In this document: piece by piece, positions 1-12,871 of the stretch
Numbering within the stretch: the stretch's first letter is position 1
Layout: every line of letters starts with the position of its first letter
From: Akanthomyces muscarius
Taxonomy: Eukaryota; Ascomycota; Sordariomycetes; Hypocreales; Cordycipitaceae
DNA length: 64,000 nucleotides
NCBI RefSeq assembly: GCF_028009165.1
Contig: NC_079244.1
Coordinates: forward strand, 4,774,001 to 4,838,000
Direction of reading: 5' to 3'
Notes under the pieces: model-generated
The model's database searches: none
Seen by the model: only the letters and a program-made list of their open reading frames with translations
What the model was told of the DNA's origin: nothing
Made by a program: the position numbers and the translations under genes

Positions 1-3000
1 GAGTTCGCCTAAAAACCCCAAATTGATCATGTGACCTTTCATTAAATAGCTATTATCCACTGGATTTCAGGACATATGCGCGTTGAGTCCAGACTGCTTC
101 CGATATCCGACGTCCGACGGCCGACGTCCCACAAGCTGCTACGCACAATGGCAAATCTCGATATCATGGTTCTCAGACATGATGCAAATGGCTTTTTCAT
201 CCATGGCCGCACTGACAACATAGCATGACAAGGTAAAATGAGGCGGTGACATCTTTTGATTATATCTGTGTTGTGGAAGAGGGAAAAAAAAGCACATATG
301 AGCTCCGCTTATTACACGCATCGAAAGGATGGGGAGAAAAGAGACATCGACCCCAATCCTCTTTTGTCCTCGTTTACAACGTTCGATACTGCAAGCCTTG
401 CAGACGGACTCAGACCGTCTGCAGGCCGTACATGGCTGAGTACTCACAGGTAAGGTATGTGCATCAATCAATTTCCGCCACAGGTAACGCAAGTCGATAC
501 TTTGTCTTTTCGAATTGCACTACGTCACCAACGAAGCCACACCTGCAACATACTTATTCCACCCCCACGCTGCAAGTCCGTGTCGTGCAACAACACACGG
601 CAGCATATTAAATGATATATAGATTCCACTAGATTGCGCTCTAGGGACGGGATGACAAAGAAGAAAAAATCTCCGAGAATACACAACGGAAACTAGATCA
701 GCCAATAACGCCGGTAGCCGTTTAGGGGCTAGCCGTACAGCGGAACGGTACAGTCGTCTTGCACTCCGTGAGCAGACCGGATATAGCTTCTCGCGTACCA
801 GATGTCTTAATTCATTCTCCAAAGACCGTGTCGATGCGAAGGTAGCCCGCTGGCATAAGGCGGAGAAAGTACACCGAGGCTCCGCTTGACAAGGCTGCAA
901 GTGTAGCGACCACAACTGCCCGACGCAGATCGCTGGGAATGACTCCTACAAGTAGCTAATATCAAGACTCGCCCAAGGCTCAAGATCGGCACATCAATTC
1001 GGGGCATCCCAGAACCCTTTGCGTACGTGCTGCACCCTGTGGCGTGGGGTGTGTCAGTGGACGAGAGTATAAGGAGCTGATGTGGAGGGACACATCACAA
1101 TTCAGCACCATTCCTTGCCCAGCTCAATGTGCATGAACTGCTGCAGCTGCGCAAGGTACTGCCTGTTGTGATTGGGCCGCTAGATCATTGACCGAATGTT
1201 CTGCAGCAGGCAGCACGCCTCTGACCTGTCTCCAATGATGCGCAGTGGGTTGCATACATGATGCCAGCCTGGCAGCACGTATTGATGGCGCTTCAAGCGG
1301 TAGGCAGACTGCACCTTCTACAACACGAACAACCAGGCAAAAAATAGAACTGTGGAAACTAGCGGTCAGCATCTTGAAATGCAATTCTTGACCGCAAGCA
1401 CAGCCCAGCCCAGCCCAAGGCAAAGCGTGCATCGCCGGCATTGACCCAGATTTTGTCCGATTTGCCCAACCCGCTCTAATGCAAAACGCCAACGCACGCG
1501 GCTGAGCATATGGGGCCAGGTGGCTTTCATAGAAGGGCGGTGGCGGCCCGACGGTCGATGAACACGTACGCCAGCACCAACCAAATGTTTGCCCATCACG
1601 GGACGAGGAGCCTGGGCTCGCTTCACTCGCTTGACTTGGAACATGTTCACCCAGCGACCCGGTCCGTGGTGTACCGAGGAGATGGTGCTGAGGGGCGTGG
1701 CAAGCGTGGCATGCCTGCCAGGGCGTTGATGGCGCCGGGATCAAAAGAAAAGAGACAACTTGCACGCACGTACGCCTTTTCTAGCTGCTATTGCTGGTGG
1801 CGGTCAGTAAGGCCATGTCCCGGAATGGGATCCGGCGACTTATTCGTGCGCCCACGGCTATCATGCTTGCTTTTGCTTTGCATCGGTGCTTGCTTTGCTC
1901 TCAGCCACCGTTTCTTACACCCCGGTTGCCTAGGAGGCGGGAACGAACAAGTGAGGCGTCATAGGTTGGGCGGCAATCCGGCCAGGTGAGCGTCGAGCAT
2001 AATTGCCTGGGCTGAGCGGTGCTATTTGCAGCCTCTCTCTGTAGCGCGCGCCCCTTTCCCCTCGACAGAGTGCACCAACCCATGCAGCAGACGCCACAGA
2101 TCCACCACACCATGCTAAGCATCGTCGCGATTTGCAGATTATACTCCCCCGACAATGCCAGCCAACCGACGGCAATGTAGCGGTACATCAAAATAAAGCA
2201 ACACATGACAAGGATGAGGGCAAAACTTGCAAAAAAGACAAACGAAACCCACGGGCTCTCGCCAGGGCTCATAGATGAGTGAGACAAAGCCACCTTGGCG
2301 GCGCCAGCACAACTAATTCGGTTGTTAGGATAGCAATTGACACAACTATCGGTGTGGAAAGGGAGGGTATATGTGTGCGTACGAATTAGACCGACTGCCC
2401 AATATGCGTGGAAATATTTGAAAGCGGTGGCGTCATGTTGCTGCCCAATGGAATAAGACGACGGGAAGTGGCGGAGCTCACGGTGTTGGTAGAGATGGAA
2501 GGAATGTTCAGCCCGACAGCGTCGGAAAATCGGTGTTGCTGAGCCAGATGGCAGAAACGTGCTATTCTGAGTCCCAAAGCACTCTTTTTGAAACGCTCCC
2601 GCTGGCAAGCTGAAGTGGCTTACATCACAAAAGCGGCGGAAGCATTCCTTTCCGGCCTACGGCTGGAGAGCTAGAGAGCCTCACTTACGCTAGCTTACTG
2701 GCCATTAGACCGTCCGTTTGTCCACTTTTGACGATGTAGTGAACGTCTCGCAAATCGACTGAGCTTAGCCCAGCAGTTCGAGCATGGACATCGGAATCGC
2801 GATTACAGCACTGACTGCTACGACATATCAGAATGAGTAGGCATTGTCCTTGATGAGGCAACCATCATCCATGTGCCTGATTTCTTTTGATGTCATTTCC
2901 CCTCGAGATTGTTTGTAGTGGGGACTGATCCAGCTAGTCGGGTCCGGCCCGGTGGCTTCCGCCAATCTTAGTCTCATCAGCGAAAGCAGGTGGGAGGAGC

Positions 3001-3050
3001 GAGCGCACAGTTGCGGACGACAAGCTCTGCCCTCCTGCGCAATTGCGGAA

Positions 3051-3069
3051 GGGGGGGGGGGGGGGGGGG
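3051..3069 (+). repeat. Poly-G tract, 19 G
   Basis: An uninterrupted run of 19 G is flanked by ordinary mixed sequence. It is one of three long G/C homopolymers in the window, the others being at 36168-36190 and 37859-37881. Confidence 0.95.
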
Positions 3070-6000
3070 CTGGCTGTGGCAGACGACTAGACATCATCGT
3101 GAAACTGCCGGGCGTGCCTAGCCGTGGCGGATTTTCCTGGTTCCTGGCCATGAATTTTGATTGAAATTGCGAGGCAATGACACGTAGAAGGGGGGAGAGT
3201 GGTGTCGACGTGGTGAGATGGCTAGACTTGCGAATCCTGCCATGTATCAGTACTTGGCAAGTACCAGCTACTTCTCTGTATGCGCTGTCTGTTGTAGCTC
3301 CATCTGGACCCGAGATCTCACGTTGGCAGCTCTCAAGCCACAATTATTCCTTGCTGCGCACATCATTAATTAGACGGCAGCAGGGGTCACAAGGGGATAG
3401 CGGGCATCGCCGGCAAGCCGTGGGACTGATTTCGTACATACGCGAGAAAATGCAAGGCGCACATCTGTCTGGCATCCACGATGCCAAATATCTGCTCCCA
3501 AAAAAAGCGGTCATGCTTGCAGCGGTATCCACCAGCCAGTGACATGACCGGTGGACTGGTGCGGATAGCTAGACACCAGTGAGCAAGGCAAAACGGTATT
3601 GGCGGTGGGATGAGGTTATTTTCTCGGTAAACTCTCGGCTCCTTGATGTCGATAGCCATCGGCGAGCCCAATGGTTTGGTAACTGGGAGCCCTGCACACC
3701 CCTGGATCAAGCTGGTAGCGAATTATGGAAACCGTTTTGAGGCCCAACTTTAAAATTTGCCCGGTGTCATCTGACGGCGAACTCCCGGACCAAAGTAACT
3801 TAATGGCTAGCATCTAGTGTCATAGCGGACCTGATTCTGAATGGGGCGGCAACGAACGGCAGCGCCGAGCCAGACGAACCACACCAAGCGACATGGACAA
3901 CGGCGGTGGGCGGGTAGCCGGTGTGCCGGACAAGAAGGCCCCTACTGAGTACGGATACTCCGTGGCATTACAAATATTTGTGCTCCGTATTTTGAGACAA
4001 AGCACTCTGAACCTGGTCAATCGCATCCCGTGATAGGTCTGAAAATTGGGGTCGAGCAAAGTCGCATAGATTGACGGCCACAACGTGGTTGAAAGCTGTG
4101 TGAGTCGGAACAGGAGCCGCAGAAGGTTGGCGGTTGCGGTTGGGCAGGAAACATTTTGCTTGACCGCATAAGCTGGTATACCAGGCGTAGTAAACCGACG
4201 GCGACAGAACAAGCCCACAAATTGGTGGAATAGTACAAGTACCTCAGTCGACGCAAGTTGTTTCGATGCCATTACTCGAGTACCGTTGTGTTTACGGATA
4301 CACATGCCTAAAATCGGGGGCCCCGCGAAATGAGCAGTGGCACAGAATGCGGCAGATGAGCTGTTGGAAAGCATGCACGATTGTCGACCTGCAGTGGACA
4401 TGCAGTGGACTCACGCGGAGTCATGGCGGGCGAATAAAATGGTTTCCATCAAGAATCGGGGTCAAAAACAGACTTGTGCGGCATTATTCATGTCGTCCAG
4501 TTTCCAGTGATGTGCCCTGGTCCTTGCCAGGCAGGAGGAGCTAGACGGCTTCTCGAAGCAAATCAGGTGGATTGGTTGGGAAAGGCCTGCGTAGACGGCT
4601 ATTAGCCTATCAGATAGGCCATTGACGGCGATTCTTGAGAGACCAGTTGGTGTGGCCGAGCATGTTTTGCAACGGCAGCCTGCTTTCGTCGCGAGTCGAG
4701 TAAGGGGAAAGATGGCTTGAGCACCTGGCTCGCTCGCATGAACAAGCTGGGGGCCTTGAACCTTGCAAGACGAGCCACGTCGCTGCCATTCGCTGTTTTG
4801 AAGAAAGGCACCGGATTCAGCGTCGGAGACTGGGGCTGCTGGGGTGGCGCCTCCACCAGCAAGCCAGGCCAGGAGGGCGCCAGGCAAGACAGAGGCGATT
4901 TGGTGGTGGGTTGAATGCTGGCAGCTAGAAGAGAGCAGCTGGCCCTGGCTTTGCCCTGAAGTTTGCGGCCCAGCCCAGCGGGCAGCGACCGGTCCCAAGG
5001 GAAGGGGACAGGCTGTCTGTGTGACTGGATCCCGCCCCAGGAACGCCAACAATTCACTGGCACGAAAAGAGAGTCAGCCCACCGGCGGCCCGCGCAGGAG
5101 CCTGATCCGCCTGATCCGCCCACCGCGCAATCTTGAGGGCGTGGAAAAATACATTGCAGGACAGTCCCAGAGCGCCAGCCCATCGGCGTTACCGTCCATT
5201 GACGATGCGGAACAGGGGGTGCACTGGCGTCGATATGGAACTCTGGCAGACCAGGGGATGACAAATTTGGTCTCCGGCATTCGTCGTTTCTCGTCAACTC
5301 GATGATGCGTGTCCGCGCAGACGGGGGTTGAGAGAAACGCATTGTCTTGATGGACAATGGTGAGGCAGCGCGCGGCAGCCAACGAGTTTGGATAGGAGGG
5401 TGGGAGACCGAGGCTGAGACCTGGGACGAGAGAGATGGATAGGTGGTTAGCGTCGCATTGAAGAGTTGGCATTTTTCTTCTTCTTGACCGATGAACTGCT
5501 GTGCAGAACAGCTAGTAGCTACTCCGTTTACTGGTACAATGGGCGGAATGGATGGATGACACCCCCTCTTGGTCTTCTTTCTAGCTCGTTCGACGGGGCT
5601 AGCGGTCAAGCAGACGATGCTAATACTGGGCAAAGAACCGGTGTGGGATGCAAGTCGGCGTGATGGTGGTGGTGGTGGTGTTTGCGAATGTGGGTGATGA
5701 GCGGCGGGAGGGCAGATGGCAGGCAAGCAGTCGAGAGAGACAATGTGCATGCAGGTCGGTTGAGCTGTCAGTCATCCATCCGTGACAGGTCTGTGGGCGG
5801 TGGAGATGGCGGGGAGCATTGTATTTTTAGGGGCGTTTTAGGCCACTCCGGGCGCAACTGGGGCCGCACAGGTGCTACAGTCCTGCGCTGGCCCCTCTAC
5901 AACACCGCTGTCGGCGCCCGCCGTCTCTTTCTCCAGCAGGGTCTTGTAGGACCTTGCAGCGCATTTGCACGGTTTTTAGGCCTGGGTCTAGCCGTTCCCG

Positions 6001-6587
6001 TACCGTACCTTAGGTAGGTAGTAGAGCACTCAAGCACTGTAGCGGTCTGCCTGTTGTTGGACTAACGGCAGCTCTTGTCCGCCAGGCATCATTACTCGTG
6101 CAGCCAGCTCACCACGTCATCGTATAATGACGTCCTCCTTCATTCGAAAATAAAACTAAAAATACAATTGTCACCAAGAGCTCGCCAACCAGGTTCATCA
6201 CTTCACGTCATACTCGCCGGCCCATTTCCCACTGTGATGGCGCATGTCTGGGGTAGCACCATCACGGCAACACAATCACGTATCACAGGGACGGGTTGTG
6301 CTACCGAGTGCCTGTTTTTATAATTGCGCTCGCCAGCATTAGAGCTATACGGCGTCTAATACTGGATGAAAATATGAAATGGTACAAAGAATTCTCCGTG
6401 TGCTCTGTTTCACTCGAGACTCAGCCCTTGCGGAGACGGAGGCTTGCTTACGACAAGATGGCCACTCCGAGCCTACCACTGCCTGCTATTATAACCTCGT
6501 ATATAATAACACAACTCGCTAACAACTGGCCTGGACTGGTAGTTGCCCAACGCAGGGGCGAGGAGGGGGCATTATCTTAAGTATACT

Positions 6588-6608
6588 AAAAAAAAAAAAA
6601 AAAAAAAA
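6588..6608 (+). repeat. Poly-A tract, 21 A
   Basis: A run of 21 A is followed at once by the palindrome CCTACGTAGG. It resembles a retroposed tail but no element body is recognisable upstream, so simple slippage is equally likely. Confidence 0.9.
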
Positions 6609-9100
6609 CCTACGTAGGCTCCTTCGGGCCTTAATACCCAATCGTATCCCCCCCGCGCGGCGCTGTCCCCCCGGCTCTGTTCAATGTGACTTTCGAGACC
6701 AGCGCATCATGGGGTGTGTGCTCTGTTTCTAGTTCAGTGCCTCGACGTTTGACGGAACTGCAATCTTGCTGCTTGCATAAATCGCCAAGCCTTTTTTGTG
6801 TTCGGACGGTGCGCACCTTTTCAAAGTTACTGGGTGTCATCTAGACTGTCCTCCGCTCGCTCATCCCATCGCATAGAGGGGAGGGGGGGGAGCAAGTTCC
6901 TGCTACAATGGAAAGCAAAGAAAGAAGGGTAATCAAGAAAAAGTGGGTGTGTACTTAATATCTGCGCAAAAGAAATCCTGTATCCTTACCGATGATCCAG
7001 CGACGAGGGAAAAAGAGGCGCTGATGGGCGGCCCCTCCACGTCCCACGCTGGCCGTCTCAGACAAGGGGAGCTGTCGTCCACTTACATGCAAGCAAGAGA
7101 CGGCAGAAGAAGAAAATAAAAATAAAAAATGGCAACGACGTCGAAAGAGAGATAGTAATATTGTAGCAAGCTACTGCAGAGGAGCCGAAAAACAAAGAAA
7201 AGACCCCGTGTAATAAAGAGACGGTAAGCAATAAAGTGTTGTTGCCCAGTATTGTGGACTTTGTCTCAGTCAACAACCAGCCATGTCATCTACGCTGTTC
7301 CAGACATGCGCCAGCGTTGCTGCAAATCACAGCACCGGTTCAAGACACTGGCACAAAATAAAGTGGCTCTAAAAATTGCTGCATCAGCCCATGTTTATGG
7401 AGAAAGTAGAGTTGAGCTACGGATAGCAGCCGCACTTGTGCCTGTGCCTTGTTCCATATTCTTCAACGCGAGGCGAGGCGGGCTGCCTTTGAATGCACAA
7501 CTTATTTCTACCATTTAGTATTTTTATCCAATGAGATGCCCCAGTTGAATCAGCAGCCTCAGACACATTTTTTTTTTCCTTTTTTTTTTTTTACCAGTAT
7601 ACGGTTGCTCGAGTGTTTGTCAAACTCCGATCCCCCCCTTGTCAACGGCTGCATCGTGCAGCTCGCCGTGACCATTACTCGCCCCGACAGATAGATGTGC
7701 TCCACGCTAATGTGTCGTGCCTCGTTATGCCAGATCAGCTCAATCAATCAAGTAATCAGACGCAGGGCACACTACGCAAGGACGAAAAAGAGCCCCAGAC
7801 AAAAAAGGCCCGATGCTGGGGACCTTTCTCTGGCGAGTCAAGTGATTGATCATTGAGTGTCAGGCGTATCAATTGCTGCCCACGCTGTGCAATGGAAAGA
7901 CTGCAATGTGATGCACTGTTCTTCACAAAGCGTTGAAGACCATGTTTCCACTTTCTCGAGTCCCATACTAACCTAGGCCATATGCTGGCTGTTTGACAAA
8001 ACTCTCTTACACCTTGCCCTTCCCCCTAACAGCTTTGCTTTGATGCCCCATTGTTCGTCCATTCGCTCGGCTCAGAACCACGATGGACTCATGGCCCCAG
8101 TCTCTCCCGGGCTCTATCTGCCCCATCTCAAACCAGCAAGCTTATTAGTCGGCTAGTGTATCTCCGCCTTCGTGCCCTCTGCTTGTGTGCTGTGATTTCT
8201 CTTCACAGAGTTCCCCTCTCATGCTGTCAATTTATTCAACTGCCCCTGATGGAACTTGCTGGCGCTGCATAAAATCGTAGCCTTATCTCTGCTAGCCGCC
8301 TGAAATACCTACCGCCCCTGTGCCCCTTTCTGGTCTAGCGAGCACACCACAGCTGGCTCTAGGCTCTTACCCGTCTTCGTGTCTCTGCTTTGTCTCGCCG
8401 TCTCCTCTTTCGCATTGTGTCTTGGTGCGCTTTGTTCGTGAGCCCCAAACCGTCAAGCTGCTGTGCACGTCATATCACATCAACCATTCATGACTTTCCC
8501 TCTTGACGCTCGTGCGCTCGGCTGGCTTAGAGCTGGTGTCTACCTCCTACTTACTATTGTAAATAAACACCAATTTTCAATATCTATATACCACCGCCCG
8601 AACTGCAAAAATTTCAAATGCACGTCTCCAATGGAGACAGAGCGGGAGCTTACTTGAACCATGTGGTTACCCGCCCGCATCTTACTAGATAGTACTACCG
8701 ACCATCTTCTGTACGACAGCATCCCTTACCTAGCCGATGAAATCTGGCATTGACCCAGGTGGACGACTTCCCAAGCATTGAATAGACGTCAGATCCAGCT
8801 GCGGTTACCTAACAAAGAACCTGTGATGCCTCTTCCTGCCCGCCCGGCTTTCTGCCACATCGCGCACCCCCCGATCCACGCTCTGACACAGTGAACTTGC
8901 GAGATGCGGTAGGGACGCCATACCTACACACCACACTCCGTCCATCATGCATGGCTGGACCACACGCAGCAGATGCATGCTGAGTACATATCCGCACCTG
9001 CACCCCTCCAACAAGCGTGGCAGTCAACAGCTCGCCCCCAGTTGGCCGGCCACACTCCAGTGAGACTGCCCGGAGGTGGCGACCATCCTCCGGCTTCACT

Positions 9101-10332
9101 TCCGCAAACCAAAGCAAACTTCCCGCCTGGCTCGCTCGTGGATCCAGCCACTTTCCGGTAGGCTAGCCTTCTAAAATAAGCCTGTGGATTGGATCTGTTT
9201 ATTTTCCTATGCTAACCCTCCTCCATACGTGTACGACATCATCCCCCAAGAAAAAAAATACCCAAGCCCTGGATTCCCTGACACGCCTCCCCCCCGTCCA
9301 CACGCCTCCCCCCTTGGCCCAACACCCACACACCACCCCTTCCCTCTGGCCTGGGCTTCTGCCTCCCACTTATTACCTATTCCTAACTCTTTTAACCTGC
9401 CTTGCTTGTCACGCTTGTCTGACCTTTTCCTCATTGATGGGCCTGATGTGGACTTGGGCATGTGTGACTCGGGTGAGAGAAGAGCGCATTGCCCTGGAGA
9501 GAGACCCCTGCCGCCGCCTTCATTTTTTTCGCGACCCGATCTGTTGGCAAGACATACAGGGAATTAAAAGAGAGAGAAAGCACCCTTGTCAAATCCAGGC
9601 GCCCCCCGTGCTAGGCGTTTTTTAGACGTGTACAACGTACCCCGTACAATAATCCAAGTGGTACTGCTGCTCTGCTGAGCCGTTGCCGCCGTCAGTCTCT
9701 GCCTCATCTGCTAAGCTCATCTCCCCCCATTGGTCGGATGAAACCCCGGCATGTCCAATCATGCTTCCGCCTAGCCTCATAAACACTGCTCTTGCTGTGG
9801 CCATTTCTATCCAGTCTTTTTCCTCTGCTCATCTCTTCCACTCTTCGTACAAGTACCTGTGTACTGCCCGTTTTCGCTAGCCTCCTTTCAACTTGACCGT
9901 TTCTTGATGCCAACCTACCACTCACTGCCTACACCTTCTTTCCAGATAGAGCTCACCTGCACCGCACGCCTGCCTGCCTCTACTCCTACAAACACTACAC
10001 TCACTAGCACTTGCCGTTTTCATCAAAGCAAAATCCAGAAGTTTTCTTGTTCCCGCCTTTGTCGCCGCCTGTCGTCATTCGGCGCGCATACCCTGTCCAC
10101 CGATTACAACCCAACACCTGTCCGACTTAGCCACAGTCGGAGGCCTGCGTTGGGCATTGACTCTCTAGTCATTTCGTCTCCGATCATTCAAAGGCGCACA
10201 TGCCCACAGCCTAACAATAGACAGCCCTATCCCAGTGCCGGCTACCCATCTCTCGCATCCTTCGACGCCCTTTATTAAACCAGTTGCCTGCCTGTTCGCC
10301 GCACCGGGCAAGCAACGACCATAATCGCAGTC
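9101..10332 (+). promoter_or_regulatory. Probable promoter/5' leader of the Myb-type gene
   Basis: The plus strand is strongly pyrimidine-rich (many CTC, CCT and TTCC blocks), as is common just upstream of and within the leaders of expressed fungal genes. No coding exon could be established, although the downstream gene probably has one here because its frame opens at 10279 without an ATG until 10585. The assignment as promoter or leader is inference. Confidence 0.4.
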
Positions 10333-11423
10333 GTGGCTCAAATCGAGACACAGTCCCTACTCTGCCTCTCGCAGGCAGAGTTTCCTTATTCGTCAACCGT
10401 TCCCATCAACTTTCGTGGAGTCTCAAAGAGTAGCCTTAAGAGGCCTGCATCTGGACGAGCATCTCGAACGACCATCACAGTGGATATCGCCTCTCTAATC
10501 AAACGAGAAGACTCAGATGAGTCGAATCTTCCGCCGGCAGACTCGAATCGTGCTCCCTCATCTTTCGCTTCTTCGGTCCCACCAATGCTTGCACAGCCAA
10601 TGTCCCATGGACCACCTCCTCTGGCCTCCCACATGTCCCACCATCAGATGCCTCAAATGCCGCCCAGGGGTGGTAGTTCGGCAACCCGACGCCACTTGCC
10701 TCCGCAAGGCATAGATACATATCAACAACAGCCTGTCAAGAAGCAAAGCAAGTGGTCCGCGGAAGAAGACACTCTCATTATCGAACTACGAGGCAAAGGC
10801 ATGAAGTGGGACGACGTATCCAAGCACTTGCCTGGTCGAAGCGCCATCAGCTGCCGCCTTCATTACCAAAACTATCTAGAGCGACGCAGCGAGTGGGACG
10901 AAGAACGCAAAAACAAACTCGCACGACTGTACGACAGGTTAGTATTTTCCTCTCTCCCATGGCAAAATTGATTTCCCTTTCACCAGCAAGCACCAGTTCT
11001 GGCAGCCAGCACTTAACAAGCCATAGGTGAAGTGATTTTACGCGAGGCTGACATGACGGCAGATTCAAGGCAGAGATGTGGGCAAAAGTGGCAGAAGAGC
11101 TGCAGGTTCCGTGGCGCGCGGCGGAAGCTATGCACTGGCAGCTCGGAGAACATGACATGGCGCGAAGGGCAGGTCAAACGCCATTCACACTCGCCGCTGT
11201 CAATGCGGAGGCGGCCGGCCGAAATTCTCACATCCGAGGTCACGCTCATTCGCAATCGCAAGAGAGCGTGGGACGCGAAATGCGAGCATCACCACCACAA
11301 CACCCTTTTGGAGCCATGACAAGCTCCCGTTCAGGCAGCGTCATGTCACGTCGTGATGCTGCCATGCAGATTGGTCCACCACCACCACATCCTATGCCAC
11401 CTTCTGTCACATCGATGCCGCAG

Positions 11424-11460
<37 letters not shown>

Positions 11461-11843
11461 AGCAGCAGCAACAGCAGCAGCAACAGCAGCAGCAGCAGCA
11501 GCATCATCCACAACATCATCCTGGCGACTATACTTTCCACAAGATGGGTCCTGGTGGCACGTTGCCGCCTATACAGCCACAGCCAAGAGTGCCCGGCCCG
11601 CTGCCTGGCGTTGCGGAATTGACCACGGGCGTCACGCCCTATTCCACGCCACCATCGATACACATACCCGGACCACCGCCGCCGCAGGGTATGCATCACG
11701 GGATGGCGCCGCAGCAGCAGCAGCACGGACACCAACACGGGCCGCCGGCCATGTACGCGGAGCAAGACCTTGGCCGACTGAAGCGACCTGGCAGCCCTGA
11801 CAACCGACTACGCGAGAGCAACTACCGACGACGAATGGACTGA
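10333..11843 (+). CDS. Myb/SANT-like DNA-binding protein with polyQ tract
   Basis: Two exons are clear: up to 10937, then 11063-11843, with a 125-nt GT-AG intron at 10938-11062 that keeps frame. The first exon holds a Myb-type repeat (motif KWSAEEDTLIIELRGKGMKW, then LPGRSAISCRLHYQNYLERR), and the splice joins this to a second helical segment, FKAEMWAKVAEELQVPWRAA, so this is probably a DNA-binding regulator in the nucleus. The C-terminal half is Pro/His/Gln-rich with 27 consecutive Gln. Position 10333 is a GTG; the first in-frame ATG is 10585, but the sequence before it looks coding (VDIASLIKREDSDESNLPP), so an upstream exon probably supplies the true start, perhaps spliced to the AG at 10373-10374. 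The gene is convergent with the Trm9-like gene. Target genes are unknown. Confidence 0.8.
11421..11501 (+). repeat. CAG/CAA repeat encoding 27 Gln
   Basis: The tract is 27 in-frame Gln codons, mostly CAG with CAA interruptions every three to six codons, inside exon 2 of the Myb-type gene. It is followed by a His-rich stretch. Such tracts vary in length between strains. Confidence 0.95.
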
Positions 11844-12871
11844 TACGATTCTTTTGCTACTTCCTCTGCATAATTTCCTTTGTCAAAATTTGCATAGACG
11901 GCATGATTTTTACGGGATATGGGCGGATTACAGAGTCGAGCATTTTGAAGCGCGCGGATTTTGAAGGATTTTATTATTATTTTGGGAATAGAAAAACGCA
12001 CACACAACAACAACAACAACACAACAACTACAACTGGTTTCCGACAGACGGCTGGCACGCAAGCGGAACGTTTTTAATGACCCCAAAGCATCCAGAAAAA
12101 AAGGAAAGTCACAGCAGCACAGTGACACGGTTGCACACGACACAAAACAGCAAAGACAAAAGTTGTGGTTTTTCTTCTTCGTCTTCAATAAGCGATAGAT
12201 TCATTTTCTTGGCGAGGATTGGTAAATTTCTTTCTGTCTTTTCTTGTTTTGGATACAATATTCTCTTGGGGGTGGTCATCTGTCCATTGGGAAATCTCGA
12301 TTTCATACGGTTGAGTACATTATGCAGCGGATCTGGTAATAACAAGCGCTTGGATTTCTTTTACTCCGAACAAACTGGTTACAATGTAGTGGGATAGGCT
12401 GGAAATCCACCAAAGGGATATTATATAGGGGCCATAATGTTGCTAATAGCACTGCAAGGGATAATTCTCTTAGTTTTTCGTCTCGTCTCGCCGCATCTCT
12501 GTTGTACTTTTGTGTGCCTGTTGCCGTTGTGTGGCTGCTTTTGTGACTCACACTGCGCGCTCACAACCACAAAGAGATTTTGCAGACCATGTATATTAGA
12601 CTGCTAAAACATGCACGATTTGCAATACACCGTCTACAATAAGAAAGGAAGAGGTCAAGCCATGTCCCCTCTTCCTAATTGACAAGTATCGTGGCTGGTA
12701 TTTTGATTACTATTATTTCTTTGCATTCTTAAACTTTTTAAACTTTCACGAATCTGCGTGATCACATGCAGGATCAGCAGCGACTTGAAAGGACAGCACA
12801 CATAATCTGCTCCATAACCTGGGGAGGGCGGTCTATGTGTATGTGAGTTTCCATTCATCTTCGTTCCGTTT
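11844..12871. other. Convergent intergenic region with two 3' UTRs
   Basis: This 1-kb AT-richer spacer separates the ends of two convergent genes. It holds a short CAA microsatellite (about 12006-12030) and T-rich stretches, consistent with 3' UTRs and polyadenylation on both strands. No supportable gene was seen. Confidence 0.5.

Larger units (their letters stand above)
1..9100. other. Gene-free region
   Basis: No reading frame here shows a recognisable domain, fungal exon-intron structure or convincing coding composition. The longest open frames (minus strand 4602-5750 and 1901-2608) are rich in Pro, Ser, Arg and Cys, as expected of chance frames in GC-rich DNA. The stretch holds a 19-G homopolymer (3051-3069), a 21-A run (6588-6608) and several pyrimidine-rich blocks. 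It may carry distal regulatory DNA or noncoding transcripts for the Myb-type gene downstream, but nothing in the sequence proves this. Confidence 0.6.

Noticed and set aside
1124..1765. 213-residue minus-strand frame
   Set aside because: His/Ala/Cys-rich chance composition, overlapped by frames on both strands.
1901..2608. 235-residue minus-strand frame with hydrophobic stretches suggesting membrane helices
   Set aside because: It starts at a non-ATG codon, the hydrophobic part is Cys/Trp-rich and flanked by random-looking sequence, and there are no splice-supported extensions.
4602..5750. 382-residue minus-strand open frame
   Set aside because: Pro/Ser/Arg/Cys-rich, no domain, no ordered hydrophobic pattern, and other long frames overlap it; it looks like a chance frame in GC-rich noncoding DNA.
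6588..6625. Retroposed SINE/LINE tail at the poly-A run
   Set aside because: No element body, RNA polymerase III promoter or target duplication could be recognised.
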